Below, piece after piece: positions 1-9,622 of a DNA stretch of 64,000 bases. The stretch lies in NCBI GenBank assembly GCA_018287875.1, contig JAGVVL010000009.1, forward strand, positions 930,001 to 994,000, written 5' to 3'. The position numbers were made by a program, and so were the translations under genes. The notes under the pieces were generated by a model, which saw nothing but the letters and a program-made list of their open reading frames with translations, was not told where the DNA came from and did not search any database. Each line of letters begins with the position of its first letter. Positions within the stretch are counted from its first letter, which is position 1. Source of the DNA: Nigrospora sphaerica (Eukaryota > Ascomycota > Sordariomycetes > Amphisphaeriales > Apiosporaceae).

Positions 1-1399
1 CGGGTAAGGGGGTTATTGTGTGCTTTTAGAATGCATGATGTTGACAGGCTGGACAGCCAGGGTTTCATATGAATCGAATGGGCAATTGCAGAGTTTGGGA
101 TGGGGCTTGCTTGATTGCCCACGCTATTGCACCATCTTTATCTGAGTCCTCTTCCACTTCGCGACCGCGCCTACCTCTGTATGAACTATATGTACTTAAT
201 TACATGTACCCAAGGACTTATCGATACAGCTATTCTCCATTTCTCGCAGGGACTAATCCATTATCAGCTGCTCTTATAGGTAACAGCTGGAGCCCTGTTT
301 CGGTCTGGTGGACAGTTGCGGCGGGGGCCTAAGGTACAACCATGCCGAATAAATTCCCAGCGTAGCCGTGACAGTGGTAAGGAGCGTGACGGTGCCACAG
401 CGCTGGGATTTCGCGGCACTGTCCGCCATCAGACCCGACTGCCACTGCAACCACAAGGCGCATGATCTACACGATCTGGTTGCCTGTGTTGATCGCGGCA
501 CATGGCGCATCGCAGGATCGACTGTGCCCCCTCTTTCTCCGGCCTTGGTCAACGGTGGGTTCCGCCTACTTTGCTGACTTGACTCGCTTGGTTCTCTTGG
601 CTGATTGACGGGATCCTTGAACATGAACTTCGACCATCCCCTTCTCCCCTCCTACTCGTGTCGCCGCCCACCCTCCTCTCGACTTTGGGAATTGGTCTCC
701 CCACCTCGTCCGACGACGCCGTTACGAACGGCGCCCCTGCAGAGCCTCAGCAGGGATGGCACATGGGAGGAGAAGGGAAAGGCGCTTCGCGCAAATGCGC
801 TGCAGAAACACACAGCCCGCATGGCAGCCCGCTCCTCACTCAGCAGAGGGGCCTCTCTTTACAAGAAACGCTTGGCGGCACCTTCATCTGATGCAATATG
901 GGCCCGCGCCGGGAGGCGATCACCGGCAGGGTATAGCGCAGTGGGTACAGCGGTGGATCCCGCTGCAGGAACAAGAGCTTCTTCAGCCTCCTGTTTCAGG
1001 GTAGCGCTCTTTTGGCCTTGTTCTACAGCTCTGGAGAGCAGCCGGCCCAATGAGCTGCTCATCCAGCCGCCGCCCGACCCCGGATCGCGCTTGGTCATAT
1101 CCATCCTGGGCCTTCGGGACAGGCCGAAGACCCGACGGCCGGGGCGCCGTAGCCGCGAGCAGCTTCGTGATGGGCCGACTTTCCACAAAGAGCAGTCTTC
1201 TCCATGGAGCGCGTTCCAAGTTGATGGCCTCGCTCCAGCGCCGTTGGACCCCTCCAATCAACGTTGGGGCTTCCGCTGGTGCCGGTCCAGCCCGTCGACC
1301 GGTCCCTACCTACCGTTCGTCTCCACCATCGTGAAAGTTGGGCCACCGCCGACGGACATGAATTCCCCCGTGGTCGTGACGGCCCTTGTGGCCGCAGAG
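1..1399. other. Intergenic region upstream of the AA9 gene; no gene recognised
   Basis: No conserved protein was recognised in any frame; the longest open frames overlap on both strands and look like chance. GTGGGG-type hexamers (read as CCCCAC, for example near 699-704) fit the CRE1/CreA carbon-repressor consensus SYGGRG, but such short sites occur by chance. Confidence 0.4.
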
Positions 1400-1407
1400 G
1401 ATAAAAC
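1400..1407 (+). promoter_or_regulatory. Possible TATA element of the AA9 gene
   Basis: GATAAAAC lies about 265 bp before the AA9 start codon. It is followed by a pyrimidine-rich stretch (about 1414-1540), a common layout of fungal core promoters. Assignment by position only. Confidence 0.35.
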
Positions 1408-1670
1408 CGACCGTTGCTGCCCTCTCTACCTCACATCTCCTTCCCTTTTCTCAGCACTTCATACCGTTTGCAGGTTTCACACTCTTTTCTTCGTGGCTCT
1501 ACGCTTCATCTACCCCCACCTTCTTTTTTTCCACTGTCAACTTCACCGCGTGAAGCTGGGACATTCGTTTCTTCCGCCAACCTTTGCTTCATCGCACAAC
1601 GCCAAAACCTGCTTGCTCGTGCTTCTTCACACCACTTACTAGTACTACTACTACTCGACCCGCCATCACC

Positions 1671-3026
1671 ATGTCTGTCCGATCCACCATCGTCGCCCTC
1701 GGTGCGCTGGCCACCTCGGTCGTCGCCCACGGCACCGTCAAGTCCTTCACCACCGACGGCAAGGAGAACCAGGGCTTCCTGCTCGACTACTACTACGCCA
1801 AGCAGAACGGCCAGAGCACGCCCGCCATCGCCGCCTGGTCCGCCGAGAACCTCGACAACGGCTTCGTCGGCCCCGAGTCCTACGGCACCTCGGACATCAA
1901 CTGCCACAAGAAGGCCCAGCCCGGCGCCCTGACCGCCAAGGTCGCCGCCGGTGGCAAGGTCACCTTCGACTGGGGCCAGTGGCCCCACGGCATCGGCCCT
2001 GTCCTGACCTACGTTGCCGAGTGCGGCGGCGACTGCGCCAAGGCCGACAAGGCCGCCCTCAAATGGGTCAAGATCGACGCCGCCGGCCACGACGGCAAGA
2101 CCTGGGCCGCCCAGAAGCTCATCGACGACGGTGGCAAGTGGACCACCAACGTCCCTGTCAACCTAAAGGCCGGAAAGTACGTCTTCCGCCACGAGATCAT
2201 CGCCCTCCACGCTGGCGGTGACAAGAACGGCGCCCGTAAGTGCTCTACCAACCCGAACCCCCAACCCCCAACCCCCGATGCGGGATATCATGACTAACGA
2301 GAGGGGAAAAAAGAAAATTATCCTCAATGTTTCAACGTCGAAGTGACGGGTTCCGGCACGCAGCTGCCCGAGGGCACCCTCGGCACCGCTCTGTACAAGG
2401 CCGATGACAAGGGTATCCTGTTCAACCCCTACGGCCCCAAGATCGACTACACGATCCCCGGCCCGGCTCTGTTTGGCAGCTCTGCCTCGGGCTCCGGAAA
2501 CTCGGCTCCGGCCCCGGCCCCCGCTCCCACCTCGGCTCCCGTTCCCACTTCGGCTCCCGCTGCCACCCCGACCACTCCCGCTGCTAAGCCGACTTCCACT
2601 GCCGCCCCTGCCACGGGCGACGACGACGAGTGCGACGCCGAGGACGCCGAGGGCGAGGATGATGAGTGCGACGCCGAGGACGCCGAGGGCGAGGATGATG
2701 AGTGCGACGCCGAGAATGACGTTGACACCGCCGCCGACGAGGGAGACGACTGCGACGCCGAGGATGACACTGCGGCCGATGAGGATGACGAGTGCGACGC
2801 GCCTGAGCCCTCGCCTGCCCCCGCTCCCGCTCCCGCTCCCGCCCCTACCACGCTCGTGACCTCGACCCGCCCCGCTGCCACGCCCGCGCCCGGCTCCGGC
2901 TCGGGCGCCGGTAGCGCCAAGCTCTACGCTCAGTGCGGTGGCATCGGCTTCTCCGGCCCTACCAGCTGCTCCGAGGGAACCTGCAAGGTGATGAACCCCT
3001 ATTACAGCCAATGTGTCCGCAACTAA
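1671..3026 (+). CDS. AA9 lytic polysaccharide monooxygenase with C-terminal CBM1
   Basis: Two exons, 1671-2235 and 2314-3026, with a 78-bp intron; predicted 425 aa. A secretion signal (residues 1-19) ends just before His20, which would be the N-terminal copper-brace histidine. The second copper histidine is His106, in [11 protein letters not shown]. The axial region AQNYPQC (Gln189, Tyr191) is rebuilt exactly across the intron, which supports the splice sites. The catalytic domain ends near residue 240. A Pro/Ala/Thr linker follows, then an unusual acidic cysteine-bearing stretch (about 289-351), more Pro/Ala linker, and a CBM1 (about 392-425) ending YYSQC. The family oxidatively cleaves cellulose or related glucans outside the cell, using copper and an electron donor or peroxide. 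The acidic Cys linker is not a standard part of the family. Substrate and C1/C4 regioselectivity cannot be read from the sequence. Confidence 0.95.
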
Positions 3027-3072
3027 GTTGCTTCGCGCTTGGGGTACCACACTGCAGAGGAGAGTGATGGTG

Positions 3073-3118
3073 AAATGTGTGTGTGTGTGTGTGTGTGAGG
3101 GGGGGGGGGGGGGGGGGG
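3073..3118. repeat. GT microsatellite followed by a poly-G run
   Basis: An alternating GT tract passes directly into an unbroken run of about 20 G, just downstream of the AA9 stop codon. Such runs are unstable and prone to assembly error. Confidence 0.9.
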
Positions 3119-3502
3119 AAGAGGAGACAAGAGAGTGCGGGCCGATGTGTGTGTAATGGGCCACTTGGCTTTGTTCTACTTAACCTGTAAATACCTTCTT
3201 ACTTGTACATGTGCTAGAGTACGTACAAAGATACCTATTCAATTTCTGCAACCACTTCGCCTGCCTGTTCGCCGCTGTATGTCACTTTGTCAACCAGGCC
3301 GCACTGAATCCTGGGTCCGCCGCATAATCACCACCCAATGGCGTCCTCCCACCAGGGAACCTCGTTGCCACGCCGGCATGAGAAGTCTCAAGCGCGAGGC
3401 GGTAGCATTAAATTTATTACCTTTCCGCCTTTTCACCCGTCTCCAGTCTGGCCGCCAGAAAGTGAGAAGACCAATGCGGGGAAAACTTACAATAACATTG
3501 AA

Positions 3503-3672
3503 CCAACGAGTACAACAAGCCAACGAGTACAACAAGCCAACGAGTACAACAAGCCAACGAGTACAACAAGCCAACGAGTACAACAAGCCAACGAGCAGAA
3601 TGAACCAACGAGCAGAGTGAACGAACGAGTGCAGTGAACCAACGACCACGATGAACCAACAAACACACAAAC
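3503..3672. repeat. 17-bp minisatellite, about 10 units
   Basis: Five near-identical 17-bp units (CCAACGAGTACAACAAG) run from 3503 to 3587. Five progressively diverged units follow to about 3672, and one more degenerate unit may precede at 3486. The period is not a multiple of three, so the open frames crossing it on both strands are by-products. Confidence 0.93.
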
Positions 3673-4219
3673 TAGACTCAGAACACCTTACATATGAAAG
3701 GGACCCCACGATTTTTGAATAAAGGCGTTAGGAGGCGCCATACGCCCTCCGACCACTCACTTTCCACGACAACGAAACAACCTAAAAGAAACCTGCGGCG
3801 GTTCGCAATAGCCACCGGGGCTGAATCCAAAAAAGGAGCACAAAGAGACATCCCTGCACCCAACGCGTTGGGGTGGTGGCCACCGGCGCGGATATCCATA
3901 TAACTCAGAATCAAGCCGCTCGCTTTCCTGCTGCGATCCCCCCTCTCTTCACATCTCACCACAGCCACTACAAGGCCAAAGCAGCAAACCAAAAACAAAC
4001 ACCGCCGCCGCAAAGCCTTCCACCCGTCCCGGCCCCACCGTAGTGCTACCAAGATCGCCCTAGTTCATCGCCAGCCTCCTTTTTCGAAGCCCTTTCTTCT
4101 CCCACGGAAATCTAGCCTAAACTTGGGTTCTTCGCGGCGGATTTCCCGTTCTCGTTGCAACCAGGCCAACACCCCCACCCCCACCCTAATCCATCAACAA
4201 AAACGAACAGGATCGCGAG
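3673..4219. promoter_or_regulatory. Probable promoter and leader of the 4220 ORF
   Basis: A TATAAC element lies near 3898-3903 and is followed by a C/T-rich and then A/C-rich stretch. This resembles a fungal pol II promoter and 5' leader. No other coding sequence was recognised between the minisatellite and 4220. Confidence 0.3.
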
Positions 4220-4450
4220 ATGCCTTCCGACTGCAGCAGCAACCCCCGCCAAGGCTCCGAATCCGGCTCCGACGACGGCGCCAACCCCACACGCCACGCC
4301 GAGCGGCACCGCCCCCCGGCCCCCGGCCCTGTGCCGCAGATGAAGCAGTGCCTTCGTTGCCATGCCTGGAACCCCGTCGGCGGGGAGCACACGTGCCAGC
4401 CCGAGGAGGCGGACAATTTTCCCCTCCAAGGGACGAGGCCCGACCGGTGA
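4220..4450 (+). CDS. Hypothetical small Cys/His-rich protein (76 aa)
   Basis: A 76-codon ORF opens with ATG in a reasonable context after a promoter-like stretch. The N-terminal half is Ser/Gly/Asp/Pro-rich and looks disordered. The C-terminal half holds CLRCHAWNP followed by GGEHTC, a C-x2-C...H-x-C arrangement that could bind one zinc. I do not recognise the family. The compact Cys/His spacing favours a real protein; the short length and lack of neighbour support keep confidence modest. Splicing to further exons is possible but not evident. Confidence 0.4.
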   Translation: MPSDCSSNPRQGSESGSDDGANPTRHAERHRPPAPGPVPQMKQCLRCHAWNPVGGEHTCQPEEADNFPLQGTRPDR

Positions 4451-7103
4451 ACCGGTGCTTGGATTCTTCCTTTCGGTGCTGGCGTGTTCCGGTGCTTTTG
4501 GCGCGGTGAGAGGGGTAGAGGTTGTGGTGCTTAGTAGGTCGCTTGCAGCAGAGGTGTGAATGAAGGGTTCCACGCCGTTGTTTGCGGGTTTTTTGAGGGT
4601 GGGCCGGAGGAATCTTGTGAGGCGACTGTGAGTGAGCACGGGTCGTTTTGTGATGCTAACGGGTCCTGACTTGCTAACGTGTTGGCGTTCGGTTAGACCG
4701 AATGGTACAGATTACGTGTATTCCTCCGAGTCTGCGGTTTAGTGGTGTACTGTCAGGAGGTTCTCAGAGTACACAAGCACCAAGTTGCGTTTTCCGCTAT
4801 CTTTAACCCGAGTTCTTCCATGCCCAACCGAAGAAGGAAGCGGATCATATGTAGAAACACCGAAAATTGGAACCCGACAGGTTAGACTTTACCCCAATCC
4901 CATCCTTTCGGGATCCGCCCGATCTCCTTCACAATCTAACTTTAACACGCATTCTGGTTTATGAACATGGCGTAGTTTTATGACAGCAGTAACGGCAGTG
5001 CATGGAACGTAAGCGACACCATTAGACGTTCTTTACACTTCAACTGCGATGCATATCTCTGGTAGGTAGTGGGCAGGGATAGGGGACCGAACAAGCAAAA
5101 GAACGAGATATATCAAACCCTCAGTAAGGCTTGTCGTCTCCCATCCAAAAGATAGAAGCCAGCCGGGTTTAAAACCCTGGAGACAGCTGGTCTGCTATCG
5201 ATTCAAAGTTTCGGGCCGACCCGTTTGGGATTGACTCCTTCATGGGACTACCCTGGAAGGCTTCGTGCTCCTGCAGAACGTGGTCCGCCGGTGCGCTTTC
5301 GAACCCGTCTCGGGACGGCGACCTTCGGCGCTTCACATCGTGCCGTGGCTTCCGAAGAACTTCTTTTCGCGCATTCACGAAGCTCTAACGAGGTTTTCGT
5401 CTGAGGGGAAGCTATGGTCTAGTAAGCGCCCGGGTATATTGCATTCCTCACCTCCACCTGATTTGCCGTGCTGTCGTTGTTGTTGTTGTCCTCGATAATA
5501 CGGAGACTGCCCACCCAGAGATATCGTCTCTTTCACCAAGGTCCTTTTTTGAAGCAAGGCGAGGTTGACGGACTGGTTTTTCCGACTTTTATGGTCGCCT
5601 TTCCTCCCCCCCCCCCCCTTGTTTCCATTCCGCATTGCTTTTCCTTTACGGGCCGTAATTCGAAGTGTAGCTCAGTCCTGCATAACCCTAGATACTTCTC
5701 CCAGGCACGATACAGACGTCTTTCGTCTCGATCACCCAGTCTGGAATCGGAATATTCTGTTTCTCACCGTACGTGATGGAAATATTCTGGCAATTGCAGC
5801 CGTAGCGCTAATTATACCTTTATACCTATTCTAAAAGGACCAGAGAATGCGAATTTTGATTTTAAAGGTTAAAGAGAGAAGGCGGTGTTCTGGAGGCCGA
5901 ATTTGGCAAGCGCGGGATCCTGTTTTTTGATGGCATGGCACCAAGGGGCGACCCTAGTCATGGTTCCTGTCCAGTACTAGGTACCTCGCCTTACAATGCT
6001 GACCAAAACAACATCGAGCCAACCCATAGTTAGGCCCCACCCACCCTGCAGCAGCTCGGCGGCTGGAGACGCCTTAGCGGCTTGAGGAGTCCGTTTCCTA
6101 TCTCAATACTAAGCTTGCTGAGACTATAAAGCCGTTATCGCTATAAGGAAGGGAAGAGTGTATTTAAATTAAAGAATAGCGACTAATTACCCCGGCATTA
6201 AATGAAAGGCGGTGCTCACACCTTAAGAAGGAAAGGAAAAGAGACTATTTAAGCCTATAGGAGATAAGGCTTAGAGGATTAAAAAGTCGCAAACGAAGAG
6301 CATAGCATGATTCAGCCTACATGGTAAGGTAAGACTACATAGAAAAGACGGGGCGGTAGAATATACCTATCTAGAAACGTGCTAGTCACGTTTAATGTCC
6401 CCTAAGGGACGTAGTGGCCACCGCCTTCGGCGGCAGCCTCAAGACGAATAAAACACACATACATACATACATATATACAGCTAGCCACTTGTCTTGCCAC
6501 CCCTTGCGGTCGGGAAAGTCGGGGCCTTTCGGTCTGCGCCGGTGGGTCGGTCTCGTTAGGATCCATCTGGCTGCGCTATCGCAACTAGCTTGTATAAGTA
6601 ATGCGATGCGTAGAGATAATTAGTATTAGTCTGTAGGCTTTTAAGTGAATCTGATGTCACTACCGTGAAGGTATCGTAAGGAGGGCATAAGCGTCTGTAT
6701 TCAGAGAAGTGTGTGTGTGTCCTCTAGGTACTATATAAAACTGCTACTAACTGACCTCTTTTATAGAGGTCCTTCCTTCCGAATGCGGCAGTCCGAGCAC
6801 AGGCTATAGGTCAAGTCATGCCCTATGCTTAAGACACCTGCGGCTGCCGCCACCTGCCTTGTGCACTTGGGTACAACCTGATATACTGCACTATTCCGTC
6901 CGTATAAATGCTATATGGGATGACTCTATTTGCTGACACCTGAATTGATATTTGGAATCTCGCCCGAGCTGGGCATTGCTATATTAACCCTAGAATTTGG
7001 AAGGGCCTTTAGTTTAAATTAAATACCCGCAGTATCCGCTGATATTTTTTATGGAGACCCCGCTATAAGGCCTCGATGTGCCAAGCCTCGGAGTAGGTAG
7101 CAT
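4451..7103. other. TA-rich, probably RIP-degraded intergenic DNA
   Basis: No conserved coding sequence was recognised. The part from about 5800 to 7100 is rich in TA dinucleotides and in-frame stops on both strands, as expected of old RIP-affected repeats. It holds a poly-C run (near 5606-5618) and a short CATA microsatellite (near 6453-6475). Confidence 0.5.
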
Positions 7104-7511
7104 TAAGTTCAAGGACCCCCATTTGGCCCCCCTAAAATATTCACCGCCATCCCAGCCACTCGAATTAATATCTTCTATTTCTTCGCCAATTTTACTTCGA
7201 ATTAGCTATAATTTAATTTAGAAGTGTAATAAATAAAAATGAAGCCATATAACGAATAAGATCTACAAGATGCTCTCGATGCCGTCGCTAGTGGAGCTTC
7301 AATCCATCAATCCGCTCAAGAATATAGGATACCAAGGTCGACACTTCGGAACCGAATTAAAAGGCATCAATGCAGGTTAGAAGCCTTCGTATACCAGCAA
7401 AGGCTTAGACTAGTCTAGGAAGAGCTACTTACGACTTGGATCCTAACCTAAGCTGCGCTAGGGCTTCCGCCTTCACACGCCTAAGTTAAGGAGTTTGCTA
7501 AACGTATCCTC

Positions 7512-7841
7512 TGTGAGAGGCTGAGCCTTGAAGCACTATCGAAGGGGCCAAATGCTGTTTATTTTCTAGATGGGAAAGAGAGAAGAGAACCGTCTTCAGG
7601 AGGCCAGGCGCAGCGTCTCGTTAAATCTTGCGAGACTGGACCGGAACGTTCGGATAGGAACGTTCGGACCGGAACGTTCGGATCGGAACGTTCGGATCGC
7701 TGCTCAGCTCCCCCCTCCTAGGTCTTGACCACTAGCTTGGCGTTCGAATGGAGAGACCTACTCGGAGCCTCATGTGAGGGGTTCGTGAGACGCTCAGGCC
7801 AGGTGCGCCTGAGCCTATCTCCCAGGTCCCAACCTGTAACA
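7512..7841 (+). repeat. Solo LTR 1 inside the pogo element
   Basis: The 330-bp sequence starts TGTGAGAGG and ends CCTGTAACA, the TG...CA ends of LTRs. It is flanked by a perfect 5-bp duplication TCCTC (7507-7511 and 7842-7846). It interrupts the transposase frame. No retroelement body is attached, so it is a solo LTR left by LTR-LTR recombination. It contains four 14-bp palindrome-bearing repeats (7643-7698). Confidence 0.93.
7643..7698. repeat. 14-bp palindromic tandem array in solo LTR 1
   Basis: Four units of GGAACGTTCGGATM, each with the palindrome GAACGTTC. The same array occurs in the other two LTR copies of the window (four and two units). Confidence 0.9.
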
Positions 7842-8640
7842 TCCTCTAGGTTTAAAGCGACAGCAAGCTACTTGGAAAGAGGTGGCTATAGGCCTTCCTA
7901 TGTAGGGACCTAGCTATACAGGTCTAGAAGAGCCGGTCTATCGACTCATAGCGTGTTAATAGCGCCTTAGTCGAGGTAATTCGCTTATGGTTCCGATATC
8001 TTCAGCTACCGGAGATCTAGAAGGTGAAGCCGGCTAACTGCTATAATATAGATAAAGCAGGACTCCTAGAAGGTGCTGAATCGAACGGTCTAATACTTAG
8101 AGGTTTAAAAAAACGCTCAATCCGAAAGAAACAGCCTAGTTCTTATACTTGGACCTCCTTTGTTAAATGTATCTTTACTCAAGGCCATGCCCTTCTCCCC
8201 TTAGTTATTTTTAAGGGCAAGACGGTTTAATAGCAATAGTTCCTGCTTAATATAAGCCAGTTTAAAAGCTGGCAGTTTACTGTAACCGAAAACGGATGGA
8301 TTACAGACTAAACAGCGCTTAAGTGGCTTGAGAAAGTCTTTATCCCGAATACCGCCCCTAAGAACCCTTTTAAGTACCGCCTACTCGTTATAGACGGCTA
8401 TGGCAGCTATATAACCACTGATTTTATATTCTAATACTTCTCGTATAGGATATATCTTCTTTTTTTGCCTCCTTATACCTTTCACATCCTTTAACTTCTC
8501 GATTTAGCCGTTTTCAGTTCTTTAAAATTGGCGTACTAGAAAAAGCTCGGATTTTTAACTTAATTAATAGACTTAACAGTAGTTAGTAAGTGAAATTTCC
8601 TTACCTGCTATTAGAAGGCTTGTTTAGCTAGCCTTACTAG

Positions 8641-8971
8641 TGTTACAGGTTGGGACCTGGAAGATAGGCTCAGGCGCACCTGGCGCAGGCGTCTCACGAA
8701 CCCCTCATATGAGGCTCCGAGTAGGTCTCTCCATTCGAACGCCAGGCTAGTGGTCAAGACCTAGGAGGGGGGAGCTGAGCAGCGATCCGAACGTTCCGAT
8801 CCGAACGTTCCGGTCCGAACGTTCCGATCCGAACGTTCCGGTCCAGTCTCGCAAGATTTAACGAGACGCTGCGCCCGGCCTCCTGAAGACGGTTCTCTTC
8901 TCTCTTTCCCATCTAGAAAATAAACAGCATTTGGCCCCCTTCGATAGTGCTTCAAGGCTCAGCCTCTCACA
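8641..8971 (-). repeat. Solo LTR 2 inside the pogo element (inverted)
   Basis: The 331-bp sequence is a near-identical copy of solo LTR 1 in the opposite orientation. On the plus strand it starts TGTTACAGG and ends CCTCTCACA, and it is flanked by a perfect 5-bp duplication ACTAG (8636-8640 and 8972-8976). The different duplications show that the two LTRs inserted independently and are not arms of one element. Confidence 0.93.
8784..8839. repeat. 14-bp palindromic tandem array in solo LTR 2
   Basis: Four units of GRTCCGAACGTTCC, the reverse complement of the array in solo LTR 1. Confidence 0.9.
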
Positions 8972-9622
8972 ACTAGTTAGAATATCTAGAATAGGTAGAA
9001 AGCAGCCGGTTTTTAGGTAGTGAATATAGCTAAGCTACTTTTAAGCCGGAATCTGGTTTAAAATATATATTAAATAACACCCGATATAACAAAATCGAAG
9101 CAATCCTACTTGAATAAAGCCTTCTTAACACCCCTAAAGAGATTCCATACTTCTACAGTAGTTTAGTCGACTCTAAAGAAAACGTTAGACTTTAAGGATC
9201 AAGTACAGCTTTCGAACCAGTTAACAGAACACTCAACTACATAACGGTTACTCTTCCGGAAGATCTAAAAGGCCTTTGATAAAAAGAATGTCCAATTAGC
9301 TACTACGTAAAGGCAAATTCAGGCTCTCAAAGTTAAGATTAAGACTATGAAACCAAGGAAGAGGAAGAAGGTAAATTTGAGCCCTAATTCGAAGTTCGCG
9401 AACATCAAAGACATCTACGGAGCTCAATTGGCGGTCGGGGAGGCTGAAAGTGGTCTAGATCAAGAGAGCGATAGCGAAAGCCTAAGTGAGGCTGGTTCTT
9501 GTATCCTGGTTGTTATGAATTAGGAATATGTAGTCGGTTGAAGTAGGAAGGTTGATTTTCGTACGATTAAGCTAAGGGGGGCCAAATGTGGGGGGGGGGC
9601 CAAATGGGGGTCCTCGAACTTA

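Larger units (their letters stand above)
7239..9523 (+). pseudogene. Pogo/Fot-type transposase relic, split by two LTRs
   Basis: The N-terminus has the fungal pogo HTH pattern (DALDAVASGASIHQSAQEYR, then IPRSTLRNR). The middle carries the DDE domain: YNIDKAG (first Asp), LLVIDGYGSY (second Asp) and LLDLAVFSSLK (third Asp). The C-terminus is basic then acidic and ends before TAG at 9521-9523. If the two LTRs and one copy of each target duplication are ignored, the frame stays continuous for about 537 codons with no indel, but it contains many point stop codons, nearly all TAG or TAA at positions where relatives have Gln. It cannot make a transposase now. Confidence 0.9.
7106..9620 (+). mobile_element. 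Pogo/Fot-type DNA transposon with nested LTRs
   Basis: The element is bounded by terminal inverted repeats. The left end AGTTCAAGGACCCCCATTTG (7106) matches, with one change over about 20 bp, the reverse complement of the right end (to 9620). Both ends are flanked by TA (7104-7105 and 9621-9622), the target duplication of Tc1/mariner/pogo elements. The 2515-bp length includes two LTR insertions of 330 and 331 bp; without them and their target duplications the element would be about 1.84 kb, normal for fungal Fot/pogo elements. It encodes a relic transposase. The right end abuts the relic of a GH78 gene. Confidence 0.93.

Noticed and set aside
605..1642. Plus-strand ORF of 345 codons before the AA9 gene
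   Set aside because: No conserved sequence, and it runs through the AA9 promoter and leader.
2163..3164. Minus-strand ORF of 333 codons opposite the AA9 gene
   Set aside because: Gly/Ser/Arg repeats are the shadow of the AA9 linker codons; the sense protein is certain.
3290..3709. Minus-strand ORF with YSLACCTRWLVVLVGLL-type repeats
   Set aside because: Translation of the 17-bp minisatellite; the period is not a multiple of three and all frames stay open by chance.
8761..8955. Repeated small ORF containing CETGPERSDRNVRTG
   Set aside because: It lies entirely inside the solo LTR and translates the 14-bp palindromic array.
7512..8971. Inverted LTR pair read as one element with long terminal inverted repeats
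   Set aside because: Each copy has its own different 5-bp target duplication and TG...CA ends, so they are two independent solo LTRs.
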